From contig JAMYHL010000030.1 in assembly GCA_025531455.1 (NCBI GenBank), positions 1 through 64,000 of the forward strand: 64,000 bases of DNA, in the 5' to 3' direction. The notes below the pieces were generated by a model that was not told where the DNA came from, searched no databases, and saw only the letters and a program-made list of their open reading frames with translations. Every line of letters begins with the position of its first letter. Within the stretch, counting starts at the first letter, position 1. This document shows, in pieces, positions 1 to 9,590 of this stretch. This DNA is from Apiotrichum sp. Y4204 (lineage: Eukaryota > Basidiomycota > Tremellomycetes > Trichosporonales > Trichosporonaceae). The position numbers and the translations under genes are program-made.

Positions 1-2658
1 GCGGATACCTCCCTCCACACGTCGTCTCCCCCGCCCTCCCCGACCGCGCCGCACTCGCACTCGCGGCGCGAACACGATGCGCCCGGCTTTGACGCGTGGA
101 TCGCGCAGCAGCGCGCACTCGCTGCTAGGGGGGCGTACGACGTCGGCGCGCCGATCAGCATCCACGGCGATGTGTCGCTCCCTCTATGTGGGGATATGGA
201 GACGGAAACGGTGGGCCGCCCGGCATCCACAAACCGGAACAGGAACTCGAATCCGACGTCTACCCTTCGAACCGATCCTCAGGCGCCGTCGCCCCCGAAC
301 ACGCAGAAGGGGGGGTGGACGCGTCTGCTCTCGAAACGCGCACCCAAACACGCGAAACAGTCTCCAACCAAATTCGATTCTGCCACACACGTCACCACCC
401 GCGTGCAGCGCGCGGCGACGCGCCCGCCGTCCTCGTACGTCGACACGGATACCGGATACGAATCCTCCGCACCGACTTGGATGCCCGAGTACCATGCCGT
501 TGATGGGCCGGAGGGGGCGAGCCGCCCAACAGGGCGGTGGCGCGGCGAGAGTTGGGTCGGGAGCAGTACCCTCGGAAGAGCCAGCCAGACGCCCAGCGGT
601 ACAGTAAGCGATAGTGCCCGGTGCGACTCGGGGTGCGCCGGCCCCGAAAGCGTGAGCGATTCGAGCGCGTACACTTCAGACATGCACGCCGCGCACGAGT
701 GGATGAGCCGCCAAGACGTTCCCGCTGGTCGGGGTGCGCCTTCAGAGCAGTGTCATCTGGAGAGGGACGATGGGGGTGAGGTGCACCACGCGCGTGTGCA
801 TGCGCGCTGGGAAGACGAACAGGGACAGCGCGAGGGTGATGGCCGCCTCTCGGTGAACAGGCGAAACTCGGCCTCGAACTCGAACTCGGACCAGAACCCG
901 AATCCGACGTCACTCCCCGGGCGCCGCTGGGTCCGCAACCGTGTGGTGCTAGACCGCGAGCGCGAAATCAAGACGCAGCGCATCTCCCAGGCTTGGGAGG
1001 ATAACCGGGACTTGAGGCCGCATTGGGTTGAGGGGAAGCGTTTCGCCGAGCTGCATGCGGGGACGGCGGAGACGGGACCGTTGAACGGCACCATGTTCGC
1101 TGCGGACGCCAAGAATGATATCAAGACCACAGATGTGCCGCACAGCGCGAGCGGCGATAAGCCCATCGTGCACACACACACCAGGCCGGCACCGAGCGCG
1201 TTCCCCGCCCCGCGGTCTCGGTCCCGCGCGTCGTCGCACCGCTACAGCCTCGACAACTCCCGCCCGCCTGCGCACCACATCTTTGCCCACCTGTGGCCGT
1301 TCCGCCGGGACGTGAAGAAGTCCGGTGACGAGTCGAGGGGCGACCAGAATGGAACCGCAAAGTATGGCGGCAAAGATAACGTCCGCCCCGAAACCGACGA
1401 CAAGTCCAGGTGGAAGCGGTTTAGTGCGCCTCCCGTCTCGGACGGGATCAGGATCGTGGCAGACAATGGACCAGTCCGCGTGCAGAGTGGAGTTGATCGC
1501 TACGAGCCCTCGTCCAAGCCTTCCTGGCCGTCCTCGGTGTCGCAGTTTTCATCTACTCCGCCATCGGCTTCATCGCCCCCGTCGCAGGATACGTCGCCTG
1601 CGCCTTCCTCCGCGGCGCCGTCAATGACTGCCCACCCAGGGTCGCCCAAGCCCATCGCCACCGCTTGGCCGGCAGTAAACCCCGACAGCATCCTCAAAAA
1701 ATACCTCGACATCAACAGGGAGGAGTACGATGCCAAGGTTGTCGCCCAGACGCTGCACGATGATGAACGGTACACCAATGGCGAGGACCCAGGTGTGCGG
1801 GACCTGACGGTCGAGGAGACGACCGCCTTTCCATGGCATGTCGTGCTCACCAACCCGGCTGGGAACGAGAACAACAAGGGGCAGCTGTTCCTCGACCTCC
1901 GTGGAATCTCGTACGCACTCCCCGATCTGTCCGTCCGCGGTGCCCACTTGAATCGCGAGGATGTCTACTGGGAAACCCTCAAGAGCGCGCGCGTCGTCGA
2001 CACGTGGGGCAACGTCCTCAACCTCGTCGCGCTCAGCAAGCACCTCACGGCGGTGCGCGTTGTCCGCCTCGTCCTCCGCGGCCGGGAGATTCCGCTGTCG
2101 CTCAACATCCGGTGCGAAAACCTGATCACTTTCACCTACGTCCCGTGGTCGTCGGAAGAAAGGCCATCAGAGAACGAGGACCCCGCTCACTGGTCGTACA
2201 GTCCATGCACCGTCGAGGTCGGCCCCGTACCAGCCGGTGTTCGCCGCCTGGTGATCAACGTGACGTTCGATGACCGCTCGCCAGGTATGAAAATCGCGCG
2301 GTTCGCCCGCATCCCTGCACCCGCGACGCTCGCCGAGGTCGTCATTATCTTCCAGCGGTCAGTGTACCTCAACGCGCAGTCGGGGGCGGCAACATCCAAG
2401 TTACGCCTGACGCGCACGCCGCTCATCGACTCGTTGCTCGCCAACATTGTCGCGCTGTCCGGCAGCCGCACCTCGCTCGTCGGCGCCGAGTTGCTGTCCG
2501 GCACGGATGCGGCCGACGCCCAGCGCGTGTACCACCACACCCTTGCAGACTTTGGCGTTGCGGACGCCGCGGCGCGCATGCGTGTCGTCTCCCACGACGA
2601 GTATAGGGCCGAGGTCGGGCGGCATGTGTATGCGCTCGAGACGGATACGAGTGGGTAG
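1..2658 (+). CDS. F-box-like/EYR family protein, long N-terminal disordered form (5' partial)
   Basis: The frame is open without a stop from base 1 to the TAG at 2656-2658, giving 885 visible residues. The first in-frame ATG in the window is at 196, but upstream codons read as ordinary protein, so the gene very probably begins left of the window. The first two thirds are Ser/Pro/Arg-rich low-complexity sequence. The last 330 or so residues are globular and match the other family members of this window: a beta-strand block with the core RRLVINVTFDD, a VVIIFQ strand, and a C-terminal motif VVSHDEYRAEVGRHVYALET. I see no clear F-box-like helix block in the visible part. Function is unknown; a substrate-adaptor role is only inferred from the related genes. 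No intron signature was found. Confident as a gene, unsure of its start. Confidence 0.8.
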   Translation, partial: ADTSLHTSSPPPSPTAPHSHSRREHDAPGFDAWIAQQRALAARGAYDVGAPISIHGDVSLPLCGDMETETVGRPASTNRNRNSNPTSTLRTDPQAPSPPNTQKGGWTRLLSKRAPKHAKQSPTKFDSATHVTTRVQRAATRPPSSYVDTDTGYESSAPTWMPEYHAVDGPEGASRPTGRWRGESWVGSSTLGRASQTPSGTVSDSARCDSGCAGPESVSDSSAYTSDMHAAHEWMSRQDVPAGRGAPSEQCHLERDDGGEVHHARVHARWEDEQGQREGDGRLSVNRRNSASNSNSDQNPNPTSLPGRRWVRNRVVLDREREIKTQRISQAWEDNRDLRPHWVEGKRFAELHAGTAETGPLNGTMFAADAKNDIKTTDVPHSASGDKPIVHTHTRPAPSAFPAPRSRSRASSHRYSLDNSRPPAHHIFAHLWPFRRDVKKSGDESRGDQNGTAKYGGKDNVRPETDDKSRWKRFSAPPVSDGIRIVADNGPVRVQSGVDRYEPSSKPSWPSSVSQFSSTPPSASSPPSQDTSPAPSSAAPSMTAHPGSPKPIATAWPAVNPDSILKKYLDINREEYDAKVVAQTLHDDERYTNGEDPGVRDLTVEETTAFPWHVVLTNPAGNENNKGQLFLDLRGISYALPDLSVRGAHLNREDVYWETLKSARVVDTWGNVLNLVALSKHLTAVRVVRLVLRGREIPLSLNIRCENLITFTYVPWSSEERPSENEDPAHWSYSPCTVEVGPVPAGVRRLVINVTFDDRSPGMKIARFARIPAPATLAEVVIIFQRSVYLNAQSGAATSKLRLTRTPLIDSLLANIVALSGSRTSLVGAELLSGTDAADAQRVYHHTLADFGVADAAARMRVVSHDEYRAEVGRHVYALETDTSG

Positions 2659-3117
2659 GAGCGAGAGGAGGTGGGAAGGAGGGAATGCAGAGAGCCGGGT
2701 GGAGTCGTGTTTCACCATGTGCCGAGACGCTACTACTGTATTGCCGCTACCGTTGGCTTACGGCATTCCGGTCGGATAAGAGAGACCTCGGAGGGAATGT
2801 GCCTAGTGGAATTGATAAGAAAAGATTGCGATTGCGACGCGATTGATGTAGCGACATGCGACAGAATGTGTAGACAGCAGGCATGCATGCACATGTCTGA
2901 ACTCTGGCTTCCACTGACCTCCTGAGCATACACCACACCGACCTCGCGACCTGACTGGCCCAGATCTTGCAGCTTCCAGGGTCAGCGGCGAGCGCCACGA
3001 TCGAACTCGCGCTCGCGCGAGTACAGCTCTCCACGCCATGCAGAATTCTGACTCTCCAGCTGTCCAGGCGGACATCCAACCTCGCCTGTTCATCCCCTCT
3101 CTCTACTTTCTATTCCC
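2659..3117. other. intergenic, no gene seen
   Basis: No convincing reading frame or RNA gene. The last 40 bases before 3118 are pyrimidine-rich, as expected for a leader of the downstream plus-strand gene. Confidence 0.5.
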
Positions 3118-4812
3118 ATGACCCGACCGCGCGGCCGGGACACTCTCCCCCTCTCGATGACAAAGGCGGACACGACGCGCGCAATGGGCGAGCTGACGCT
3201 CTCACGCCGCACAGCACACCCCCTCTCAACCCCCCACCACCCCGTACCACTACCAGCAGACTACCTCCAGCGCATCCTGGCGTATCAGCTCCTCTTCCGC
3301 GCCCTCGCAGTTGTCATATACCTCGCCGACGTCTTCTGGTGGTATGCCCGCGGGACGAAACACGCGTACCTCTCCTACCTCGCATACCTCATCTTCTGGA
3401 TCCCGTCACATACCGCCGCAATGCTCGCGCTCGGCCCGCGCGGGGCGCGCGGCAGCGGCGCGCGCCGCGCCGCCGCTATCCTCGCTGCCGTCGCTGCACA
3501 CTCTCTTGAAGCTTTCGTCCTCATTTCCACAGTGTTCAACCCCCAGGTCTGGGGGGCTGACAAGCTCCGCTTCCTCGTCTGGCCGGTATGTGCCTGTGGT
3601 ACTGCAGTAACTCACGACAGACCGCGACGCAGGGGTTTGCGAATGCGCTCATGGCGCTCTTCGCCTTTTTCGCCGTTCTGCGCCGGAGACAGCGGGGCGA
3701 GACGCGCATTGCGGTCGCTGACGTGCTCTCCACCGCCCTCCCCGCAGCAGACGCGGCATTCGTCCTCTCCCTCCTGACAGTGCACTGCGTGCCCGTCATG
3801 GCCGACCGCGACTCGCGCACCGTGCTGGCTCTCACCGCCCTCCTGAATCTGTTTACCCTCCATGTCCGGTATCTGACATTTTCCCGGGGCGTGGGGGGTA
3901 TCACCCACTTGCCCGGAAACACCCTCTTTGCGGCGATCACGCTCGCAGACGCACCGGCCAAAGGCGCCGAGCTGCAGCGCAAGATGGGCGTCGAGATTCC
4001 GGGCCTCGAGGAGGAGCACGAGCGCCACGACGAGCATCCCCCGCTCCAAACGGCGTATCTTCTCCACCTCGCGCGTCTGGTAGTAACAGCGTTTGCGTGG
4101 GACGCCGCGCTCTACCGAACAGGAATTACGGCTCTCGTCGCCGCGCACCCTTACGTTGCGGTCCTGGCGTTCGCAGTTGCATATGCTGCTCCGTCGGCGC
4201 TCCGTGACCTCCCCCAGCCGCAGCTCGCTGCCGCCATGTTCGGAGTCGACGCCCTGCGCGGCGTCGCCCTTGCCACTGTCGGCGGGTTCGTGCGCTGGCT
4301 TGTGATCGCGCTCCGCTTTGGCGTGAGCAACTCGGAGGGGACGCATGCCGAGGCACAGGCGCAGGCCGTCGTGAGTGGCCGTAGCTTACTCAAACTCACC
4401 CCAGATCGTCCTCACCCTCCTCACACTCCTTTGTGTCCGCACAGCGCTGGCACTCAGCTTTTTCACGACGTCGCCGCGCGGCCGAGCCGCACGCGGGGCA
4501 GTCGTCGCCCTGGCGCTGGCGCCGTGGGTGCTGTACAGGGCATACCTCCGCCTCGGGCTGCCCGTCTCCCCGGCGTCGCTCCTCCCGTACCGCTGGGCCT
4601 ACGATTTCCCGACAATGGGCGCAGGGCGGGTCCTGGGTATGCTCCTGTTCCCAATAAGTGTCTGGGGGGTGTATCGCTGCGCTCGGGAAGTGTGGACCGC
4701 CAACGCGGACGCAGCCAAGATCCGGGGCGTCGACGGTCTCCGCGCTGCCCTTCTTTTAGAACGGAACGAAGAGCCCGCGCCCAGTCTCCCCACCGCGTGC
4801 CAGCGGCTGTAG
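3118..4812 (+). CDS. polytopic membrane protein of unknown function (3 exons)
   Basis: Exons 3118-3585, 3621-4370 and 4405-4812 give 541 residues. Both introns (35 and 34 nt) are phase 0, with GTATGT and GTGAGT donors. The first acceptor is ambiguous: AG at 3620 or at 3632 both keep the frame. The product is strongly hydrophobic, with many probable membrane helices, for example around RALAVVIYLADVFWWYA near the N-terminus and IVLTLLTLLCVRTALALSFF at the start of exon 3. It has Arg-rich loops and one acidic loop (LEEEHERHDEH). The start is uncertain because in-frame ATGs also occur at 3157 and 3184. I do not recognise the family. It sits between two members of the F-box-like array but shares no sequence with them. 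Confidence 0.72.
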
Positions 4813-4885
4813 AGCTATAGCATAGAATACATCTGTATCGAATATGTCACGATCACTAGCGAGCAGGCCAGAGTGCAGCCCGAGC

Positions 4886-5809
4886 TCACTCGACAGTGTG
4901 CAGCGCAAACGCCTCTTCTCCCACTGCCGCGCGATACTCGTCGCGCGTGAGGAATGTCAAGCTGCAGCACCCGGCAGGTCCGGTGGGCCCCTCGCACTCA
5001 ACCCTCTCCATAACCGCAGCCTCCACCGCAGCACGTATCCCCTCCTCGATCCCCATCTCGGGGGTAACACCAAGCCACGCGGGGCGGAGCCGCTGCGTAT
5101 CCACCAGCACGCAGTTTGTTGCTCCTCCCGCAATCGCATCCACGACGCCAGCCAGCATCCCGCCCCTCCGCGTGGCAGGCCACACCCCGCCGCCGACCTG
5201 CGGCTCGCGGTGCGTCGCCTTCTCCGTAAACACAAACACGAGCTCGCACCCGTCTACCGTATACGCGGGGATAGACGCTGTCGCAAGCCACGGCCGGTTC
5301 GGGTCGTACCGGACATTGAGGACGGCGCGCCGCGTGCCAGGCAGGATCGGCACCGTGTCGGCCGCGACGCCGTCCTCGCGCTCGGTAATAGTCGTAAACA
5401 CCACAATCTCGGGGGCGGGGAGGACGCAGTTTTTAGCCAGGGGTCCACCAGGCGCGGCGCGGTACCGGACTACCTGGAGGGTATGTGATTTCGCAAGCCG
5501 GGAAAGCGCCGGGTGGCGGGGATATCCGTGCGGGCCGAGAATGTCGACTGTATGGGCGGCGCCGAGGCTCGTACAGGACTTTATCCCGCCGCGCCGGAGG
5601 GCGGGGAGCGTTCCGTACCGGGAAGCCACGCGGGCAGCCCCGGGAGAGGAGGGGTTGGTGGTGAGGACTAGATGGTGCGCTAGGGCGTTGTCGGCGCGGG
5701 ATTTTAGAGAGTGCGAGACGCGCCGGAGGGCCAGGAGGGAGGCGCGGGGGGAGAAGTCGAGGATTAGGTCGATAATGTGCGGGTAGGATGTGTGGTCTAG
5801 CACTGTCAT
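4886..5809 (-). CDS. F-box-like/EYR family protein, short form
   Basis: Single exon of 307 residues with an ATG at 5809-5807. An F-box-like helix block lies within about the first 40 residues (YPHIIDLILDF, then ALRRVSHSLKSRAD). A central beta region contains RAVLNVRYDPNRPW and LVFVFTEKATH. The C-terminus carries FLTRDEYRAAVGEEAFALHT and stops two residues later. This compact layout looks like the minimal form of the family: no disordered extension, helix block at the start, motif at the end. It is divergent with the next gene (start at 6194), so the two share a promoter region of about 380 bases. Biochemical function is unknown; an SCF-type adaptor role is inferred only from the helix block. 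Confidence 0.82.
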   Translation of the reverse strand: MTVLDHTSYPHIIDLILDFSPRASLLALRRVSHSLKSRADNALAHHLVLTTNPSSPGAARVASRYGTLPALRRGGIKSCTSLGAAHTVDILGPHGYPRHPALSRLAKSHTLQVVRYRAAPGGPLAKNCVLPAPEIVVFTTITEREDGVAADTVPILPGTRRAVLNVRYDPNRPWLATASIPAYTVDGCELVFVFTEKATHREPQVGGGVWPATRRGGMLAGVVDAIAGGATNCVLVDTQRLRPAWLGVTPEMGIEEGIRAAVEAAVMERVECEGPTGPAGCCSLTFLTRDEYRAAVGEEAFALHTVE

Positions 5810-6193
5810 TGAGAGTGGGAGGATGGGGGGTTGTTAGTGGAAACAGCTGGACGTTTGTGGATTTGTGGATTGTGGATTTGTTGATCGGACGGGAGGTGGA
5901 GGGGCCCCAGAGTGGAGGTCGTCCAGTGCGAGCGAGGGGTCTGGTGGCGAGCAGAGAGCAGCTGATGGCGCGAGGACATGCATAGGAGTGTAACATCGGA
6001 CCTGGCGGGGCTTGGGGGACCTACAAGTTGACCTGCTTCGCACCCTCACAGCACAGCGCTTGCGCGCTCGCATCGGAGAGAGACCAAATGCAACTGTTGG
6101 AACTCAAGCTCGCAGCTCGCCATGGGACACATAAAACGCCCAGGCATACATCCTACTCTGTTCCCCATTCCCCATTCTCCCATTCCCACCATT
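5810..6193. promoter_or_regulatory. divergent intergenic region between two family members
   Basis: Gap of 384 bases between opposite start codons. It holds short TTTGTGGATT-like direct repeats around 5853-5883. No TATA box is obvious. Confidence 0.4.
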
Positions 6194-7549
6194 ATGAAGG
6201 TAAGAGCACAATACTCCCCGGCTAACATCCAGAACTCCAAGACCTCCAGGCCTCCCGTGGTCGTCGACGCCACGGGCTTTCCGCACATCATCGACGCGGT
6301 GCTCGATGCCGTTCGGCCGTCGCCCGCCGCCTTCCTCCCCCTCGCGAAGGTGTGCCGCGCGTGGCGAGACACTGTCTACAAGCACATATTTGCCGAAATT
6401 GGCATCACCCCCATCGAGGGGTATCCCCCCAACTCGGCGATCAGGCGCTTGCTCGCGTACCGCCTTACTACCATTACGGAGCCGGTGTTGCGTTTCGAGC
6501 TCAAGGTGGCCAACGACCTCGAGATCCAAAGGGCCCACTTTTTTGGCTCTGAATCTTACGTTGACAGCAATCTCTCCGGCCTCTCCACTGCCTCCACAGA
6601 TCCTGTCGCCCACAGTGACCTGTTTCGCTTAGCAGTGGCGCCTCTCAGCTTGAGACATTTCCTGTCGGAAGAATCTTCCCTATCGCAGAGTTTTCTGGCC
6701 GCCGTCCGCATCCTGAACGTCCACGGAAAGGTGCCCAACGCGCTTTTCACTCAAGTCGCGTTCCCCGACGTCCGGGTGGTGCGCTGTACCGAGTACCAGA
6801 GGTTTTGCCCAGTCCGCGCGCTCCCAGTCGCGTCCGGCACTACGGTCCTTCATGCAACCAGGCCCTTTCGTCAGGGATCATCGTATTCTGACAACGAGCT
6901 CGGTACCCCGTCCGAGATCGATCTTATTAAAACCCCTGGACCTGCGTCCCTGCGCACTCTCGTCGTCGTCACTCACAGCTTGTGCAGTGACAAACCCTGG
7001 ACAGCGCCTACGGACATCATGTTGCTTCTCGAGCACCATGTCCCATTCGCCGACGAGATCATCATCATCATCCCACCATGGACCCGGGTCTGGCCCCCGT
7101 ATAAATGGCGAGAGGCGGCAACGTATGAGCCCGCCGCAGTTCCAGGCAACGAAGATATCTGCAGTGAAGCCAATTACATCCTGGCTTATTTCTTAGTCCA
7201 CTGGTTTGAAAAGGAAATGGGGTCGCTGTTGGGTGAGCTGCTACACCAATCTCACGTCACGTTGGTGGTCAATCTTACGTACAACCCCGTCGTGAACCCG
7301 CGAACGACCCATTCCCGACTCGCCCCGCTTCTCAAAGCGAAAATGTTGCCATGGTCCGCCAACCCTGACGGAGGGGCGAAGGACCTCGACAGCAAATTCT
7401 CCTTTCTCTCACACGACGAGTACCGCGCCAAAGTCGGACGTGAGACGTACCTCCTCCACACGCGCCCGATGTGCTTCACCTCTGGCTCCGGCAAGGGCCG
7501 CCACCTCACCGCCATGTGCGGGTGTGCCCCGTGGATGTATCCTGAATAG
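6194..7549 (+). CDS. F-box-like/EYR family protein with a hidden 33-nt intron
   Basis: I start at ATG 6194. Right after the second codon is a complete intron, 6200-6232 (33 nt), with donor GTAAGA, branch GCTAAC and acceptor CAG. Exons 6194-6199 and 6233-7549 give 440 residues. The intron is divisible by three and stop-free, so the unspliced frame is also open (from 6194 or from an upstream ATG at 6122). The protein has the helix block FPHIIDAVLDAV followed by LAKVCRAWRDTV, strands such as LRTLVVVTH and EIIIIIPPW, and the C-terminal motif FLSHDEYRAKVGRETYLLHT. A short Gly/Cys-containing tail follows the motif. Function unknown. Confident as a gene; the N-terminus depends on whether the tiny intron is used. 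Confidence 0.8.
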   Translation: MKVRAQYSPANIQNSKTSRPPVVVDATGFPHIIDAVLDAVRPSPAAFLPLAKVCRAWRDTVYKHIFAEIGITPIEGYPPNSAIRRLLAYRLTTITEPVLRFELKVANDLEIQRAHFFGSESYVDSNLSGLSTASTDPVAHSDLFRLAVAPLSLRHFLSEESSLSQSFLAAVRILNVHGKVPNALFTQVAFPDVRVVRCTEYQRFCPVRALPVASGTTVLHATRPFRQGSSYSDNELGTPSEIDLIKTPGPASLRTLVVVTHSLCSDKPWTAPTDIMLLLEHHVPFADEIIIIIPPWTRVWPPYKWREAATYEPAAVPGNEDICSEANYILAYFLVHWFEKEMGSLLGELLHQSHVTLVVNLTYNPVVNPRTTHSRLAPLLKAKMLPWSANPDGGAKDLDSKFSFLSHDEYRAKVGRETYLLHTRPMCFTSGSGKGRHLTAMCGCAPWMYPE

Positions 7550-8009
7550 GCGCTGTCGCATTGCGATCATTGGTGGCGCCACGGTCCGGCAGACATGAAC
7601 CTGCAACCTTCAGATCAATACTTCTCATCGTCCTTATCGTCCGTTTTACGCCGAGTGTCATGACGAGTGCAACACGGGGTTTGTTTTCACCAGGTCTTCC
7701 CCTACTATACCTTGCAAATCTCATGAGCAGCCTGTGTATAGATTCGTCCTCGTTTAGACCTCTTATGATATGAAACTGGTTTACTTGTCGAGCAAAGGTC
7801 ACACTGAGCAGAGTCGTGAGGGGCCTGTTGCACCTGTGAGGCAAGTAAGATGAACGGTCAGTATTCCCACCTCGACATAGTCTTCATGCTGCACTTGTTT
7901 TATGTGTACTTGGCTTATACTTTACGTTTTACTCGACTGTACACTTCTATCTTCTGTGGTTGTAGACAACTTTAGCAAAATACAACTCTGTCCAACTGGC
8001 GTCAATCCC
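7550..8009. other. convergent intergenic region
   Basis: AT-richer gap between two convergent 3' ends. No coding frame or RNA gene seen. Confidence 0.5.
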
Positions 8010-9182
8010 CTATTCCCTTGTCTCCATTTCAAACTCGTTCTCGTCAACAGTGGCGCGATACTCCTCAAGCGACAGGAAGCGGAGATTCTTCGTCGGATTC
8101 GTCGATTCAAACCCGACGCCCTGGGTAAGGAAGATTTCGGCCGCCGTCTCAAGCAAGCACTCATACACGTCCTTGCTCTCCACATCCTCAGGCACTCCGA
8201 GCGCGCGGTTCCCCATAGCAGCTGCATCCACCACCGTGACCTTCAACCGCGCGTTGCCCAGCATGCCATTGATCGTAGGGTTGAGGATACCCAGCGGCGG
8301 GCGGCGGAGGATGTGGGCGTACGCGCTCGGCCGCCCCAGGTCGGGCACGACGTCGGCGGGCTCGGCCGCGCGGAAAATAAGCACCAGCTCAGCCAGCTTG
8401 TGCGAGAGTCCGATGGTTGCGAGGCGCGACTCGCCGACAAACGGATCATCCGCGTGGAACGTAATGTTGAGCACCAGCCGCGTCGCGCTCGCGGTCACCG
8501 GCGGAATGGGCGCGATAGGCGGCCGGTAGATTTCCCCCTCCCCAAACGGCGCGCGGCCACGAGAACCCCGAACCATCTCCGTAAAGACTATGACGTTGCT
8601 CGCGCCGCGCACTGTGTCCGGCCAGATCATGAATGGCTGCGGGCGCGGCATGGGGGGCAAGAGGCGGAGAGTCTCGATTTGCTTTAGTTTTCCCGAAAAC
8701 CACGCCAGCGAGCCAGCATACACGTCGACGGGACCGCGGATCGACACGACGCGCGCATACTTGAGCACGCCGGGGAACACGTCGTCGCCGGCACACCCCA
8801 CCTCGTCTTGGTCCTGGTCTTGGTCTTGGCCTTTCGCCTTGGCCTCCCACGCCCGCGAGCAGTCTCCGCCATGGCACGTATGTCCGCAGTGCCGCACGCG
8901 GAGCGGCATACCTCCCCCGGCGGCCGCGACGCTGATTCCCATCCCGCGGTCCGACGGCGCGAGCGCAATGTGCCGCCACAGCTCGTTGTCTACCCTGTCC
9001 CGCCACTCGCGCGAGGTTGCGCGCAGGACGAGCGAGCCGCGCGGGCAGACGGACGCAAAGACCGCATCCATTATGTCTGGGTAGTACTTGTGGTCGATGC
9101 ATGGTGCGCCCGGGGAAAAGGGCGTGCGTGCGCGCGAGGGCGGAAGCGAGGGCGGGAGGGGGAGTGAGATGGCGACTGACAT
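8010..9182 (-). CDS. F-box-like/EYR family protein
   Basis: Single exon, 390 residues, ATG at 9182-9180. After a short Pro-rich leader comes the helix block YYPDIMDAVFASV, then LRATSREWRDRVDNELWRH. A low-complexity run of alternating Gln-Asp (DQDQDQDQDE), encoded by a degenerate hexamer repeat near 8805-8830, sits in a loop. The core strands are ATRLVLNITFHADDP and LAELVLIFRAAEP, and the C-terminal motif is FLSLEEYRATVDENEFEMET, where the usual Gly after Val is Asp. The Cys/His cluster in CGHTCHGGDC could bind metal but is unique to this copy. It is convergent with the preceding copy and divergent from the next. Function unknown. Confidence 0.82.
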   Translation of the reverse strand: MSVAISLPLPPSLPPSRARTPFSPGAPCIDHKYYPDIMDAVFASVCPRGSLVLRATSREWRDRVDNELWRHIALAPSDRGMGISVAAAGGGMPLRVRHCGHTCHGGDCSRAWEAKAKGQDQDQDQDEVGCAGDDVFPGVLKYARVVSIRGPVDVYAGSLAWFSGKLKQIETLRLLPPMPRPQPFMIWPDTVRGASNVIVFTEMVRGSRGRAPFGEGEIYRPPIAPIPPVTASATRLVLNITFHADDPFVGESRLATIGLSHKLAELVLIFRAAEPADVVPDLGRPSAYAHILRRPPLGILNPTINGMLGNARLKVTVVDAAAMGNRALGVPEDVESKDVYECLLETAAEIFLTQGVGFESTNPTKNLRFLSLEEYRATVDENEFEMETRE

Positions 9183-9590
9183 GGTGACTGGATGGAGGAG
9201 AGAGTGGTCGAGTGGAGCTCCTCTGAAATATCAGTCTGTGATCTGTGATCAGTGTGGCAAGTGTTCCGACATGGTGGGGGGTCCGGATGTACGGAAGTGG
9301 GGCTGTATCCCCCGATTCCAGACAGGGTTCGAGGCTCAGGGAGGAGCCACGTGTAATGACGACATTTTTCCACTTTTGCCACCCGCGGCCTGCGGATCCA
9401 AAGGAGAGGATGAGATGAGCTAGATGAGAGGATGAACATTGAACACTGCCTCTTTTGCGCGCGTGCGAGTTGCCCAGAAGAGCTAGAAGAGATCTGAAAA
9501 GAAAAAAAGAAAAAAAGAGATTGCAATCACATAATCTTCTAGTGTTCTTCAGTCTCCGTTCTCCGAAGGGCGCCAAGAATCGCCTCAACA
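9183..9590. promoter_or_regulatory. divergent intergenic region
   Basis: Lies between start codons at 9182 (minus) and 9591 (plus). It contains a purine tract (GAAAAGAAAAAAAGAAAAAA-like) near 9495-9520. No clear TATA box. Confidence 0.35.
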
